This document shows positions 11,201 through 19,621 of a DNA stretch of 64,000 nt, piece after piece. The notes under the pieces are model-generated. The model worked only from the letters and a program-made list of their open reading frames with translations. It searched no databases and was not told the origin of the DNA. The translations under genes were made by a program, and so were the position numbers. The stretch's first letter is position 1; each line of letters opens with the position of its first letter. This DNA is from Arthrobacter ulcerisalmonis (lineage in GTDB: Bacteria > Actinomycetota > Actinomycetes > Actinomycetales > Micrococcaceae). The DNA lies in contig NZ_UXAU01000035.1 of assembly GCF_900609065.1 (NCBI RefSeq), positions 43,054 to 107,053 on the forward strand, given 5' to 3'.

Positions 11201-12652
11201 CAGCAACGATGCTCCACCGGCGGAGCCTGCGGCCAGGTGGTCACCGGTCAATGGGCTGTGTCCGGACCCGGCGTGGGGCAGCCACTGAAGCCAGTTCCAA
11301 CGCTCCCGCGATTGGGCGGAAGTGATGGCGGTCAGCACCACTTCAGCAGGAGAGTGCAACCCCACCAGCTGCAGGACAATCCCGCGGGCCACGTCATCCA
11401 CCAGTCCGCGGGCGCCGGCGATGCCCAGCGCCCCCGAGGTGCGGAACTGCGAGACTACCGGTACGCCCTCAATGTCCTTGAACTGCTTGAGGCAGTCCTG
11501 GATTTCGCGGGCGAACTGGACCTCGGTGTCGTTATTCGCGGGCTCTTCCAGCCGGACCCTCGATGGCGCGGTGCCCAGGCCAAAGCGGAGGCCCAAGAAC
11601 CAGGCGTGCTCGGGCCGATGCGTCCACAGCAGCGGGCCTAACTTATAGATCGCGTCAACCGTGTCGCTGACGGACGGGGCCTCCTGCAGCCGCACGGCCC
11701 GCTCCACCTTCTGCAATTCAGTGATGTCCGCCCGGAACGCAGCCATCGCGGCCCGGAAATGCTTGAGGCCTTCCTTGACCTGCTTCTTGGTGCGCATCTT
11801 CTGATCCACATAGTGTCCCAGGATGAAGATGGGCATCATCAGCATGAACAGGACTGACAGCGGATTGTTGGTGACGGCAAAGATGATGGCGCCCATCATC
11901 AGCGGCGCAATCAGCATAATGTAGGGGAAAGGCTGGTCCTCGGGCCGTTTAGGGCCCGCCGGCACCACACGTTTGGGTTCCTCGAAGCGCGGTACCACCC
12001 GCGGGGACCTGTTGAAGTCCACCAGCGGCGAGGTTGGCGCTGCCGCATGGCTGTGCCCCAACGGCACCACGGTGAGAGTGGTGTCTCCGAGGGTGACGGT
12101 GTCCGAGGAGTTCAGCGTGGCACGGGTGACGGCCAGCCCATCCATGAGCAAGCCGTTGGCGGAGTTGGTATCCACAATCTCCACGCCGTCGCCCACGGTG
12201 ATCCGGGCGTGGCGTTTAGATGTCAACGGGTCCGTGAGGCGGATGTCCACGTCCCGGTCCCGGCCCACGTAACTGGTGCCGATCGGCAGCGAAAATTCGC
12301 GGCCGACGTCGGGCCCGGACAGGACGCGCAGGGTCGCCGCCGCAGGTCCCCGGGACGTCCCCGGCACGTGGAACTGGCTGCTGACCTGCGTCAACGAGAC
12401 AACCGAGCCTGGCCGCAGCCCCGATTCGAGCAGGTTATCGTCGCGGCTAAGGATATTGCCGCTCATGCCGGCGCCCACGAAGGCCTCGTCGATACGCAAC
12501 GACAGATTATCCGGTGCCGGGGTCCCCTTCCGGTCTGGGTCGGCGGCCCAGAGGACCGCGGCAATGTCGGCTACGGTGGCCAGGCCGTCAACAGTGACAG
12601 CAAGGTCTTTGGTTTCTGCCGGGTCGCGGCGGAGGGTCAGGCGAATCCTCAT
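8207..12652 (-). CDS. EssC/EccC-like FtsK/SpoIIIE ATPase with ubiquitin-like and FHA domains
   Basis: Membrane-bound motor ATPase like those driving type VII secretion. Order: a ubiquitin-like domain at about 1-90; an FHA domain at about 105-200 (YVGRDRDVDI, SKRH, NSANG); paired transmembrane helices at about 245-280; then three FtsK-type ATPase domains. P-loops are GTTGAGKS (Lys about 704), GTGGSGKS (Lys about 1030) and GPPGSGRT (Arg about 1308 instead of Lys). Only the first domain keeps a full Walker B (IIIVDEFAAL); the second has VDG and the third VEG, so the last two are probably regulatory or substrate-binding, as known for EccC. At 1481 aa with an N-terminal FHA it resembles Firmicutes EssC more than mycobacterial EccC. 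No WXG100 protein or other T7SS part is nearby. ATGA overlap with the upstream gene. Confidence 0.88.
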   Translation of the reverse strand: MRIRLTLRRDPAETKDLAVTVDGLATVADIAAVLWAADPDRKGTPAPDNLSLRIDEAFVGAGMSGNILSRDDNLLESGLRPGSVVSLTQVSSQFHVPGTSRGPAAATLRVLSGPDVGREFSLPIGTSYVGRDRDVDIRLTDPLTSKRHARITVGDGVEIVDTNSANGLLMDGLAVTRATLNSSDTVTLGDTTLTVVPLGHSHAAAPTSPLVDFNRSPRVVPRFEEPKRVVPAGPKRPEDQPFPYIMLIAPLMMGAIIFAVTNNPLSVLFMLMMPIFILGHYVDQKMRTKKQVKEGLKHFRAAMAAFRADITELQKVERAVRLQEAPSVSDTVDAIYKLGPLLWTHRPEHAWFLGLRFGLGTAPSRVRLEEPANNDTEVQFAREIQDCLKQFKDIEGVPVVSQFRTSGALGIAGARGLVDDVARGIVLQLVGLHSPAEVVLTAITSAQSRERWNWLQWLPHAGSGHSPLTGDHLAAGSAGGASLLARLEDLVSAREKAAKRTGPELRPQLDPAKVEVPNPVLPAVLVIIEDDAPVDRGRLTRLAERGPDCGVHVLWIATDIQALPAVCRDFMVVDGDHGTTTGQVRLGRHTYPVSCESVDAELAGQLARMMTPVVDVGQPVDDDSDLPRAVSYATLIGKDFLDNPQAVADRWTENNSVHATAVANRKDNGTLRALVGSKGVEPLYLDLKNEGPHALVGGTTGAGKSEFLQSWVMGMAAAYSPDRVSFLFVDYKGGAAFADCISLPHTVGLVTDLSPHLVRRALTSLRAELHYREHLLNRKKAKDLLAMQREADPEAPPYLIIIVDEFAALASEVPEFVDGVVDVAARGRSLGLHLILATQRPAGVIKDSLRANTNLRVALRMADEDDAADILGVPDAAYFDPAIPGRGAAKTGPGRIQGFQTGYAGGWTTEKPQRPQIDIVEMAFGSGQSWEAPAPDKPQVEEPAGPNDIARMTANIVRAADSLDIAAPRKPWLDELATTYDFSKLPNPRTDEQLLLGVADVPARQEQPTVFYEPDRDGNMAIYGTGGSGKSAALRGIAIAAAVTPRGGPVQVYGIDCGSSGLRMLEELPHVGQVINGDDVERVGRLLRMLRDEAEQRSARFAEVRASTIGEYRKLANRPEEKRIFVLVDGMSAFREAYEHSRLSALWDIFLQLATDGRTLGIHLVVSGDRPNSVPTSLLASIQRRLVLRLSSEDDYISMDVPRDVLTAASPPGRGLLDGLEVQLAVLGGNANLALQAREVHKLSDAMLRQGFEQAPGIEQLPEQVDLDVLPTGAPDQPVIGVDDETLQPAELLAKGPLLLAGPPGSGRTVALVTLAYALRRANPQIEIIYLGSRRTAVAGLAVWNRSLVGPDDVADATDELSEYATENPGKLAIFVEGLTDFTDTLAESGVAQLVTSAIKAEQWVVGESESSTWSSAWQLAQPFKSGRRGLLLNPGDIEGDSLLNTSLGRVSGGFIPGRGYVVGRGKVRKIQVALPPENKA

Positions 12653-13353
12653 CCTTCGTCGACGCCCCTCATCTGCTCCAGGAGGTGCAGGTCATCGGCG
12701 GTCACCAGATGCGACGTGACAGCGTGTTCCACGAGCCTGGCCCGTCGGTTGGTGGCAAGCTTGCCACCGCCGCCACGGAGCCCCACCACTCCCACCCGGT
12801 CGAGTTTGTCGCAGACGTTGTCGAGCTTGCGGTTGAACCGGGTCAGCGCCCAGCCCAGGGTCTTGGCCGCCGCGGCCGAGGAGGGAATGGCGCTGAATCC
12901 TGTTCCTTCCCGCCGGAGCATTGGCTCAGCCAACGCCACGATCAGGGCCTTCTGGGAGTCCGTAAACACGACGGGGCCGATGGTAGTGTCACCGTTGCTG
13001 TCGCCGTCCCTGGACTCCTGCCGGAACGAAGGAGTCCGCAGGTGCACGGCGAATTCGTAGGTGGTGGGCCCTGCGGTGAAGATGATGTTGGTGTGGCTGA
13101 AGACCAGCGGAATGCGGGCGCCCGGCGCCAGCCAGGCCTGCATTCCGCCGGACGCGTCAGCCACCGTTGCGGAGAGCATGCCGCCCACGTTGCTGAGCCA
13201 CCAGATGCCGGCGTAGCGCGCCACCTGCAGGAACTGCCGGTGCAGGTACGGATTGTCATCCACTTCCAGGTCGCCCTCGCGGCCTATATTGAAAACGTCT
13301 TCGTCAGACGGTTCGTACCATTCCCCGCAGAAATCTATTGCCAGATCCCCCAT
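12649..13353 (-). CDS. FHA-like domain protein with C-terminal winged-helix-like region
   Basis: Protein of 234 aa with no confident family assignment. Residues about 15-110 look like an FHA-type beta-sandwich (FNIGREGDLEVDDNPYLHRQ, then WWLSNVG), including the Gly-Arg pair and the His of phosphothreonine binders, although the classical Ser-x-x-His is altered. The C-terminal half (about 125-234) is helical and basic (KALIVALAEPMLRREG, WALTRFNRKLDNVCDKL, GGKLATNRRARLVEHAV) and resembles a winged helix. It is therefore either a reader of the local kinase or a regulator. A strong AAAGGAGG site precedes the ATG. It sits 65 bases downstream of the kinase gene and overlaps the EssC-like gene by 4 bases. 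Confidence 0.65.
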   Translation of the reverse strand: MGDLAIDFCGEWYEPSDEDVFNIGREGDLEVDDNPYLHRQFLQVARYAGIWWLSNVGGMLSATVADASGGMQAWLAPGARIPLVFSHTNIIFTAGPTTYEFAVHLRTPSFRQESRDGDSNGDTTIGPVVFTDSQKALIVALAEPMLRREGTGFSAIPSSAAAAKTLGWALTRFNRKLDNVCDKLDRVGVVGLRGGGGKLATNRRARLVEHAVTSHLVTADDLHLLEQMRGVDEG

Positions 13354-13418
13354 GTTCTGCCTCCTTTAGGGCTTAATGCTTGTCGTTGCCACGCGCGTTG
13401 GGTGCTGCTGAGAATGCC

Positions 13419-15113
13419 TCACGGGCCAATGCAGGCGATCGAATCAGGCTCCAGCGGCGAGGACGCCCCGTCGCTGCGGACGATCATCACCTGGACACAC
13501 GTTTGTCCGGAGGGGTTCGGCGCCACCCGAACCGGTGATGCCTGCGCGGCCTGGAATTCGCCGCCGCCACCGATCGTGTAGACCTTCCACTTGTAGGAGT
13601 CCCCCGATTTGGGCTGCGGATTCTCCCAGCTGAAGTCGATCTGGCCGTTGGCTGCCACCACGCCCTTGAGATTCTCGACGTCGGGCACCGTGCCGTTGTC
13701 CAGGGCGTCTGCCGGTGGCTTGGACGGCTCCTGACTGACAGTCTTGGCCGGGACCGAGGCTGCGTTGGCCATCACGATGCCCACCACCGCGGCGACTGCC
13801 AGCACCGTCCCGCCCGTGATGCCCAGCCACAGATTGCGTTTGCCGTGCTCCTGTCCAGCCGTGGCGCGCTGTCCAGCGGCAGGTCGGAGGACGGTTGATT
13901 CGTCGGCCGGAGCACCCGGGTGGCTGCCGGCGGCATGGACTGCCGGCGGTGCGGCGAACAGGTCCCCAGGCACCTGCGGTGCCGCCGCTGCGGCCGCCTC
14001 CGCAGCCGGTGTGGGCAGCCACGGGGTGGCGGGCGGAGCGGGAACGCGCGACGCCGGACCGTTGGTACCAGCAGTGCCTGCACCGGCGTCGTACGTCCCC
14101 GGGCGCTGGTTGGCTGTGGTGGGCCGGGTCCGCGCCGGGAACGTGGGGGCGCTGCCCGTGCGTTCGGGGTCGATGCTGGCGATGCTGCGGACGCGAGTCT
14201 CCTCGGCCCCATCGTCAGGGTGCTGCTCTTCGAGGTGCGGTTCATCCACCACTTCGAAGGGAGTGACGGAGAGGTTCAGTTCGGCCTGGATCCGCTGCAG
14301 CGCCAACGCGAACGCGTGGGCGGACGAGTAGCGGGACGCCGGTGTCTTGGCCATGGCGGTGGCCAGGGCCAGCTCCAACGATTCCGGTACATCGGCCCGG
14401 CCAAGGCGCGGCAACGTCATGGAACTGATCCTGCTGATCAGTTCGCGCTGGGAGTTGTCCGCCCCCGGCATCACGAACGGGGAGCGGCCGGCCAGCAGGG
14501 TGTAGAGGGTGGCACCCAGGGCCCAGACGTCCACCCTGATGCCGTCGACGCTGCCGTCGGTGAACTGTTCGGGCGGCGACCAGGGAATGGACATGCCGGA
14601 GTCGTCGTCGGTGTCATCCGCCAGCGTGCCGGAGATGCCGAAGTCGGTGAGGGCCGGTCGGTTGTAGTCGGTGACCAGGATGTTGGCGGGCTTGATGTCG
14701 CGGTGCACAATGCCTGCGCGGTGTGCGGTTTCCACGGCAGAGGCCACCTGGATTCCCACGGCGAGCACCTCGTCGACGCTGAAACGCTGGCGCCGGTACC
14801 GCACGTCCAGGCTGGGCCGGGAGCAGTACTCCATGGCCAGGTAGGAGTGCCCGGCGGCGGTCACCTCAGCTTCGTAGATGGTGACAATGTAGGGGTGCGA
14901 GGACAGTTGGGCCATCAGGTTGGCCTCGGACTCGAACCGGCGGCGGGCGCCCTCGGTCTTCAGGTCCGAGAGCAGCACCTTGACGGCCACCTTGCGGCGC
15001 GGCCGGTCCTGTTCGTAAAGGTAGACGTCGGAGAAGCCGCCGGACCCCAGCAGGCTGATGTAGTTGAACCCCGGAATTAAGGGGGGCGGCGCGATGGGCC
15101 GTTTGGAACTCAA
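13419..15113 (-). CDS. Serine/threonine protein kinase, PknB-like, with external C-terminal domain
   Basis: Transmembrane Hanks-type kinase. The kinase domain (about 17-275) has the glycine loop GSGGFSDVY, the VAVKVL lysine, the catalytic loop HRDIKPANILV (Asp139), DFGISGTL for metal binding and SPPEQF in place of APE. A Pro/Ala-rich juxtamembrane linker (about 300-425) is followed by one transmembrane helix (about 430-450) and an external domain of about 110 residues with an FnIII-like pattern (GQIDFSWENPQP) and two Cys. There are no PASTA repeats, so it is not the cell-division PknB itself. It probably phosphorylates the neighbouring FHA-linked proteins. A TTG start follows GAGGAGATTCT and overlaps the upstream stop (TTGA). 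Confidence 0.92.
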   Translation of the reverse strand: MSSKRPIAPPPLIPGFNYISLLGSGGFSDVYLYEQDRPRRKVAVKVLLSDLKTEGARRRFESEANLMAQLSSHPYIVTIYEAEVTAAGHSYLAMEYCSRPSLDVRYRRQRFSVDEVLAVGIQVASAVETAHRAGIVHRDIKPANILVTDYNRPALTDFGISGTLADDTDDDSGMSIPWSPPEQFTDGSVDGIRVDVWALGATLYTLLAGRSPFVMPGADNSQRELISRISSMTLPRLGRADVPESLELALATAMAKTPASRYSSAHAFALALQRIQAELNLSVTPFEVVDEPHLEEQHPDDGAEETRVRSIASIDPERTGSAPTFPARTRPTTANQRPGTYDAGAGTAGTNGPASRVPAPPATPWLPTPAAEAAAAAAPQVPGDLFAAPPAVHAAGSHPGAPADESTVLRPAAGQRATAGQEHGKRNLWLGITGGTVLAVAAVVGIVMANAASVPAKTVSQEPSKPPADALDNGTVPDVENLKGVVAANGQIDFSWENPQPKSGDSYKWKVYTIGGGGEFQAAQASPVRVAPNPSGQTCVQVMIVRSDGASSPLEPDSIACIGP

Positions 15114-17059
15114 AGAATCTCCTCAAAACGCAACGAGATGCCCTCGCCCAGCTCGGCGATATCGCCGTCCAAAAGGATGGCCATCTCGTTCTGAGCCAGC
15201 CGACGCGGCGGCTGGCCTTCGCGCACCAGCACGGTGCCGTTGGTGGCTTTCAGGTCGCACAGCATGACGTGCCAGCCCTCCAGGCGAACCTCCACATGCG
15301 ACCGGGAAATATCACCCTCAGGACTGGCTACCTGCACCAGCTTGGGCATGCCGGCGCCCTGGACCCGCGACACCGAGGGGTGCCGGCCAACAATCAGCGA
15401 CTGGTCCAGGTCCACCAGTTCGCCGGTCGAGACCCGCATCCGGCCAAGGCGTGGCCGCGCCACTTGGATGGCGTCGGGCAGCAGCGCGGCGCCGCAGGCA
15501 GCGCACTGTGAACGGGTGGGTGGGTTGGCGTGGCGTTGGGCACAGACGCGGGCCAGGACCACGGGGCCCTTGCCGGGATCAGCTGGCGAGGCTGCCCCGC
15601 CCGGCCCGGACGACGACGACGGCGCTGCTGAGTCCTTGAGGCTGCTCTTCATCACAGTCTGGCCATCATGGTCACCGAAGTCTTCCGCGGCCGCATCGGT
15701 TGCCGGGCTGTCAGGGGCGACTACGACACCGATGCTGGCCGCCGGTTTGGGTGCGCTGGGTGCACTGGAAGTATCCGGCGTTTTCGTCGGCGCGGCGGAC
15801 CCGGTGCGCCATGGCACGGAGTCGATCAGGAGGCCGGCCGGCTTGGCGGCCACAGGCGCGGCTGCAGCCGTCTCCGCGGAAGTGGGGAGGTTGCGGTTGT
15901 TGTCCGGTGCTGGAACGTCCTTGGCGTGCGCCTGGTCGGGGTTCGAGTCCTGCTCCGGGGCCTCTGCTGCCGGCTCTTGGTTCGTGGCCGGATCTGGGGC
16001 TGTGGCCGGCTCGGCGTCGGGGTCCTCGCGTACGGCGGCGTCTTCGATGTTCCGCATCACCGTCCGTTCCCACAGGTGGTCATAGGAACTGGTGAACTCG
16101 CTGGCCGGGGCTTCATCGCCGGCCGGGGAATCGGCAGGTTCTTCGTCTGGCGCTGCCACAGGTTCGGCTGAGGAAGCTACTTCTTCAGCAGTGCCATTCG
16201 CCGACGGTTCAGCGTCCTGGCCCGCAGACGCGATGGTCTGGCCGTCCGAGGCTTCCGGCTCTGCGGCAAGTCCGTGGTCCGGCATGATGGTGATGCCCAG
16301 ATCTGCTGCTTCCTCGGAAACGTCCCCGTCCTGGACGGGGTCTGTAGCCGGGAGCGGGATGGCGGCAGCAACTGCCTGGCCTGCCGCGTCCGGGTCCTGG
16401 GGCGCCTCAGCTTCATCTCCGGTGGTTCCCTCCTGAGACGGCGCGGCCGAAGGGACCTGTACTGCGTGGGTCAGGGTGGGCGCGTTGGGCTCTGGCACCA
16501 CGGCGGCCGCTACGCTCTGGGGCGTTGCAGCTGCAGGGAGCACGCTGCCGGGAAGAACAGCCGGAACCAAAACAGGACCGCCGATTCCGGCAGCGGAGTC
16601 GGCCTCTGCGGGCACGCCGGAAAGGGTCAGGGTCAGAGAACGAAGCAGCACCACGCCTTCCACCAGGGGAAGCTCGGCAACGTCTGTGGCCTCAACGTCG
16701 GAAATAGTCAGCTGGCAACGCTCGGCGCCCTCGAACCTGCGTTCGTTCCAGGTGGTGACGTCCCGGCCATCAAGGTCAACAGTTCCCTGCGATGACTGGA
16801 CAGCCAGGTCCAACGGGCCACGCAGGAAGACCCGGAGCGGACCGGTGAAGTCCACAATGCCGAAGGCGGGGATGTCAGCTAACGATCCGCCCGCACTGCC
16901 CGTGACGGCGTGCAGGATCTCGTGGACCTGGGGTCGCTTTGCGAGCAGGTCCCAGAGGGCAGCCGCAAGTCCGGTGGGCGCGTCCGGGCCCAGGACTACT
17001 GCCGTCTTCGCCCGGACAACGCCTACCCAGGCGCCCGGCTGGTAGCTAGCTGCGCTCAT
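15110..17059 (-). CDS. FHA domain protein with zinc ribbon and long acidic linker
   Basis: Cytosolic phosphothreonine-reading protein of about 649 aa. The N-terminal region (about 1-160) is an unrecognised folded domain beginning YQPGAWVGVV. A long Ala/Pro/Glu/Asp-rich, probably disordered linker (about 170-490) follows. Then comes a four-Cys/His zinc ribbon (CAQRHANPPTRSQCAACG) and a C-terminal FHA domain (IVGRHPSVSR, DISRSHVEV, KATNGT). This architecture fits a scaffold that docks on the phosphorylated kinase. The open frame extends 198 bases further upstream, but I chose ATG 17059, which overlaps the phosphatase gene by only 14 bases; the upstream extension is arginine-rich and reads as a shadow. 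It lies between the phosphatase and kinase genes. Confidence 0.85.
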   Translation of the reverse strand: MSAASYQPGAWVGVVRAKTAVVLGPDAPTGLAAALWDLLAKRPQVHEILHAVTGSAGGSLADIPAFGIVDFTGPLRVFLRGPLDLAVQSSQGTVDLDGRDVTTWNERRFEGAERCQLTISDVEATDVAELPLVEGVVLLRSLTLTLSGVPAEADSAAGIGGPVLVPAVLPGSVLPAAATPQSVAAAVVPEPNAPTLTHAVQVPSAAPSQEGTTGDEAEAPQDPDAAGQAVAAAIPLPATDPVQDGDVSEEAADLGITIMPDHGLAAEPEASDGQTIASAGQDAEPSANGTAEEVASSAEPVAAPDEEPADSPAGDEAPASEFTSSYDHLWERTVMRNIEDAAVREDPDAEPATAPDPATNQEPAAEAPEQDSNPDQAHAKDVPAPDNNRNLPTSAETAAAAPVAAKPAGLLIDSVPWRTGSAAPTKTPDTSSAPSAPKPAASIGVVVAPDSPATDAAAEDFGDHDGQTVMKSSLKDSAAPSSSSGPGGAASPADPGKGPVVLARVCAQRHANPPTRSQCAACGAALLPDAIQVARPRLGRMRVSTGELVDLDQSLIVGRHPSVSRVQGAGMPKLVQVASPEGDISRSHVEVRLEGWHVMLCDLKATNGTVLVREGQPPRRLAQNEMAILLDGDIAELGEGISLRFEEIL

Positions 17060-18038
17060 TGTCCACGGCTCCCTCGGTCGCGTCGGCGTCACGTGCGACG
17101 GCGTCGCTGTCAACAGAACGGTCATCCTCGCTGTCTGCGGCCGCAGCCTGCTGGACCTGGTGCGGGAGCGGCGCAGTGGTGGCGTGGGGTGACTGCGAGC
17201 GCGGCAGGGTGTTTTCGTCCTCGGCGTCGGCGCCCCGGCGCGGCGCAGTGGTGGCAACGCCGGCGTCGTTCATGACATTTTTTGCGTCCACCACAATGAC
17301 CGTGATGTTGTCGCGTCCGCCGCTGCGCAGTGCCGCCTGGATGAGGGCGTCCACGCACTCCTGCGGGCTGCCGGCAGTGGCGAGCAACCGGAAGATATGT
17401 TCGTCCGACAGTTCGCCGTTGAGCCCATCAGAGCAGACCAGAACGCGATCTCCCTCTTCGACGGGCAGCAGCCAGAAGTCGGCTTCCGTTTCGTCCCCGG
17501 TTCCCAGGGCGCGGGTCACCACGTGCCGGCGCGGGTGGACGGTGGCCTGTAGCGCGGTGATCTGGCCGGCGTCCACGAGTTCCTGGACCTCGGAGTGGTC
17601 CACGCTGATCTGGTCGAAGCGGCCCTGGCTGAGTCGGTAGGTCCGCGAATCGCCGATGTTCATGACCAGCCAATACGGCATGCCCATTTGCTCCACCACC
17701 ACCGCACCGGTCAACGTGGTGCCGGCCCTGGCGCCGGTAGCTTCGCGGATGGCGGTGTCGGCGCGGACCAGGTACTGCTGCAGGATGGCAGCCGTGACGC
17801 TGCGCTCCCCCGTGGCAAGCTGCGGAATGGCAGCCAAAGCGCGGACACACATGCCACTGGCAATTTCGCCTGCCTCGTGGCCGCCCATACCGTCGGCCAC
17901 GGCGAACACGGGGTCCGACGCAATAAACGAATCCTCGTTCAGTTCGCGGCGGAGTCCCCGGTCCGTGCCGTAGCCGTAGTTCAGGCTGAGGCCGGAACCC
18001 TGCCTTGTGGCGGAAACGCTGGCGGGCTGTTGGTTCAT
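17046..18038 (-). CDS. PP2C-family serine/threonine phosphatase
   Basis: Metal-dependent phosphatase expected to reverse the neighbouring kinase. PP2C motifs are intact: RELNEDS with the metal Asp at about 34, VADGMGGHEAG at about 48-58, AGTTLTGAVV, NIGDSRTYRL, CSDGLNGE and GGRDNITVIVV. The catalytic domain occupies about 20-255 and is followed by an acidic, Ala-rich tail of about 75 residues rather than a membrane anchor, so the enzyme is likely soluble. The ATG overlaps the stop of the upstream RDD/FHA gene (ATGA). Pairing of PP2C, FHA protein and PknB-type kinase is standard in actinobacteria, which supports the assignment. Confidence 0.93.
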   Translation of the reverse strand: MNQQPASVSATRQGSGLSLNYGYGTDRGLRRELNEDSFIASDPVFAVADGMGGHEAGEIASGMCVRALAAIPQLATGERSVTAAILQQYLVRADTAIREATGARAGTTLTGAVVVEQMGMPYWLVMNIGDSRTYRLSQGRFDQISVDHSEVQELVDAGQITALQATVHPRRHVVTRALGTGDETEADFWLLPVEEGDRVLVCSDGLNGELSDEHIFRLLATAGSPQECVDALIQAALRSGGRDNITVIVVDAKNVMNDAGVATTAPRRGADAEDENTLPRSQSPHATTAPLPHQVQQAAAADSEDDRSVDSDAVARDADATEGAVDNERS

Positions 18039-19621
18039 GCCTGTCCTAGGTAAAAGGTCCGGTCACCGAAGTGAATGGTGGATCCCGGGGTGACAAAGGT
18101 GGGGACGCCGGGGGCCAAGGCGTCGCGCCGGCCGTCCGGAGTGGTGACGGCACTGCCGTTCGTGGAGTTCCGGTCGGTCACCCAGATGCCGGCGCCGTCG
18201 CTGAGGAGGTGAAGGTGGGTTTTGGAAATGGATCGGCCGGGATCGTCGACGGCGAGAAGTTGGGCGTGCTGTTCGCCCGCCTGGCCCACGGGGTTCCGTC
18301 CCACCAAGACGCTGCGGTCCAGCTGGAAGTCTCGGCCGTCGTCGAGCCGCACGCGCAGCACGGCAACGGGTGCCGGGACCGCGGTTCCGGGGCGAATGTG
18401 GGTGCGTTCCACATCATCGTCAGGGTGGCTGGGTGGTTGCGCTGGTGCAGCAGCCGCTGGAACCACGACGGCGGGCGGCGCCGAAAAGGTGGGGGTCACG
18501 AACGTGGGTGGCACGGCGGGTGCGGGCGCTGGCGCGGAAGCGGCGGCCGACGTCGGGATCCCTGCCGAAGCGGCAGCAGGAGCGGCAGCACCGGGTACGA
18601 CAGGAGGTGAGGCCGGCGCCGGCGCCGAGCTGGCCGCGTTCGCTGCCGGGCGGAAGCCGGCCACGGGCGACAGGACCTGCTGCACCGGCGGCAGGTCCAT
18701 TGGGGCGAAACTGTAGGGTCCCTGGATGCCACCGCTGGTGATGGGATCGCGCCCTGCCTTGACGTCGAAGACCAGCGTCTTGGCAGCCGAATCGTGCCAG
18801 CCGCGGAGCCCGCCTTCCTTGTCCCACCGGCTGGACACCACCACCAGGATGGCCCAGATGGCAGCTACCAGCAGCAACGGTCCCAGGATAAACAAGGCAA
18901 CGCCGAACCACTGGAAAATCAGCACCAGGACGCTGGCGATCAGGGCCAGGATGACGCCGGCGCCGGTGATCAGGCCGCGGAGGAAAACGGCGCCGGCCCC
19001 GGGTGCATAGCCGTCGGCGTCGGCACTGCGGATGCCCAGCAGGATGTTGCCAAGGGTCTTGCCGGTGCGCGCCTCAAGACCCAGCAGCACCGCGGCATAG
19101 ATGATGGTCACGCCCACGCCGATGCCACCGAAGAGGACCACGGAACCGGTGTCGTACACAATGAAACCGCCGCTGCGGGTTCTGGTGATCCCGGCAAAGC
19201 CGATGCTGAAGGTCACGGCCAGGACAGCGAGCGGGAAGAGCCAGTCCAGCACGGCAGCACCCAGCCGCTTGCCCGCCGTAGCCGGTACAAGCTGAAGGTT
19301 CACTGCCATCCGGGTTCCTCCCCCTAGAGCGGCGCCATGAGGTGCGCCGGGTCCGCTGGCACCACCGCGCGGTGACGGCGATACTGCGCCCCCGGCAAAG
19401 CCCGGGAGCGTTTCCACTACCGGGATAGTACCGGGAATCCCGGCACCGTGCGGCGCGGGGGCCGCCGGTTGGCCGGGCAGCGCGGCCCCGGCACCCAGGT
19501 CCTGGTTGCGGACGCTCCGGGCCGCACGGTTGGGCAGGGGCACCCCGCAGGCGGTGCAAAAGGTAGCCCCGGCCCGCACCACCTGGTGGCAGCGCGGGCA
19601 CTGTTCGGTGGGCGCGGTCAT
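18035..19621 (-). CDS. Zinc-ribbon, RDD membrane and FHA domain fusion protein
   Basis: Three modules in 528 aa. An N-terminal zinc ribbon has CPRCH and CTACG (about 8-26). A Pro/Gly-rich spacer leads to an RDD-type membrane domain (about 115-290) starting KRLGAAVLDWLFPL, with ARTGKTLGNILLGIRS and several hydrophobic helices. A second Ala/Pro-rich linker ends in an FHA domain (about 430-528) with LVGRNPVG, SISKTHLHL and RNSTNGS. It would sit in the membrane and read phosphothreonine on the cytosolic side. The function of RDD domains is poorly known (transport or membrane adaptor). It overlaps both neighbours by 4 bases (ATGA), which ties the transglutaminase and phosphatase genes into one transcript. 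Confidence 0.85.
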   Translation of the reverse strand: MTAPTEQCPRCHQVVRAGATFCTACGVPLPNRAARSVRNQDLGAGAALPGQPAAPAPHGAGIPGTIPVVETLPGFAGGAVSPSPRGGASGPGAPHGAALGGGTRMAVNLQLVPATAGKRLGAAVLDWLFPLAVLAVTFSIGFAGITRTRSGGFIVYDTGSVVLFGGIGVGVTIIYAAVLLGLEARTGKTLGNILLGIRSADADGYAPGAGAVFLRGLITGAGVILALIASVLVLIFQWFGVALFILGPLLLVAAIWAILVVVSSRWDKEGGLRGWHDSAAKTLVFDVKAGRDPITSGGIQGPYSFAPMDLPPVQQVLSPVAGFRPAANAASSAPAPASPPVVPGAAAPAAASAGIPTSAAASAPAPAPAVPPTFVTPTFSAPPAVVVPAAAAPAQPPSHPDDDVERTHIRPGTAVPAPVAVLRVRLDDGRDFQLDRSVLVGRNPVGQAGEQHAQLLAVDDPGRSISKTHLHLLSDGAGIWVTDRNSTNGSAVTTPDGRRDALAPGVPTFVTPGSTIHFGDRTFYLGQA

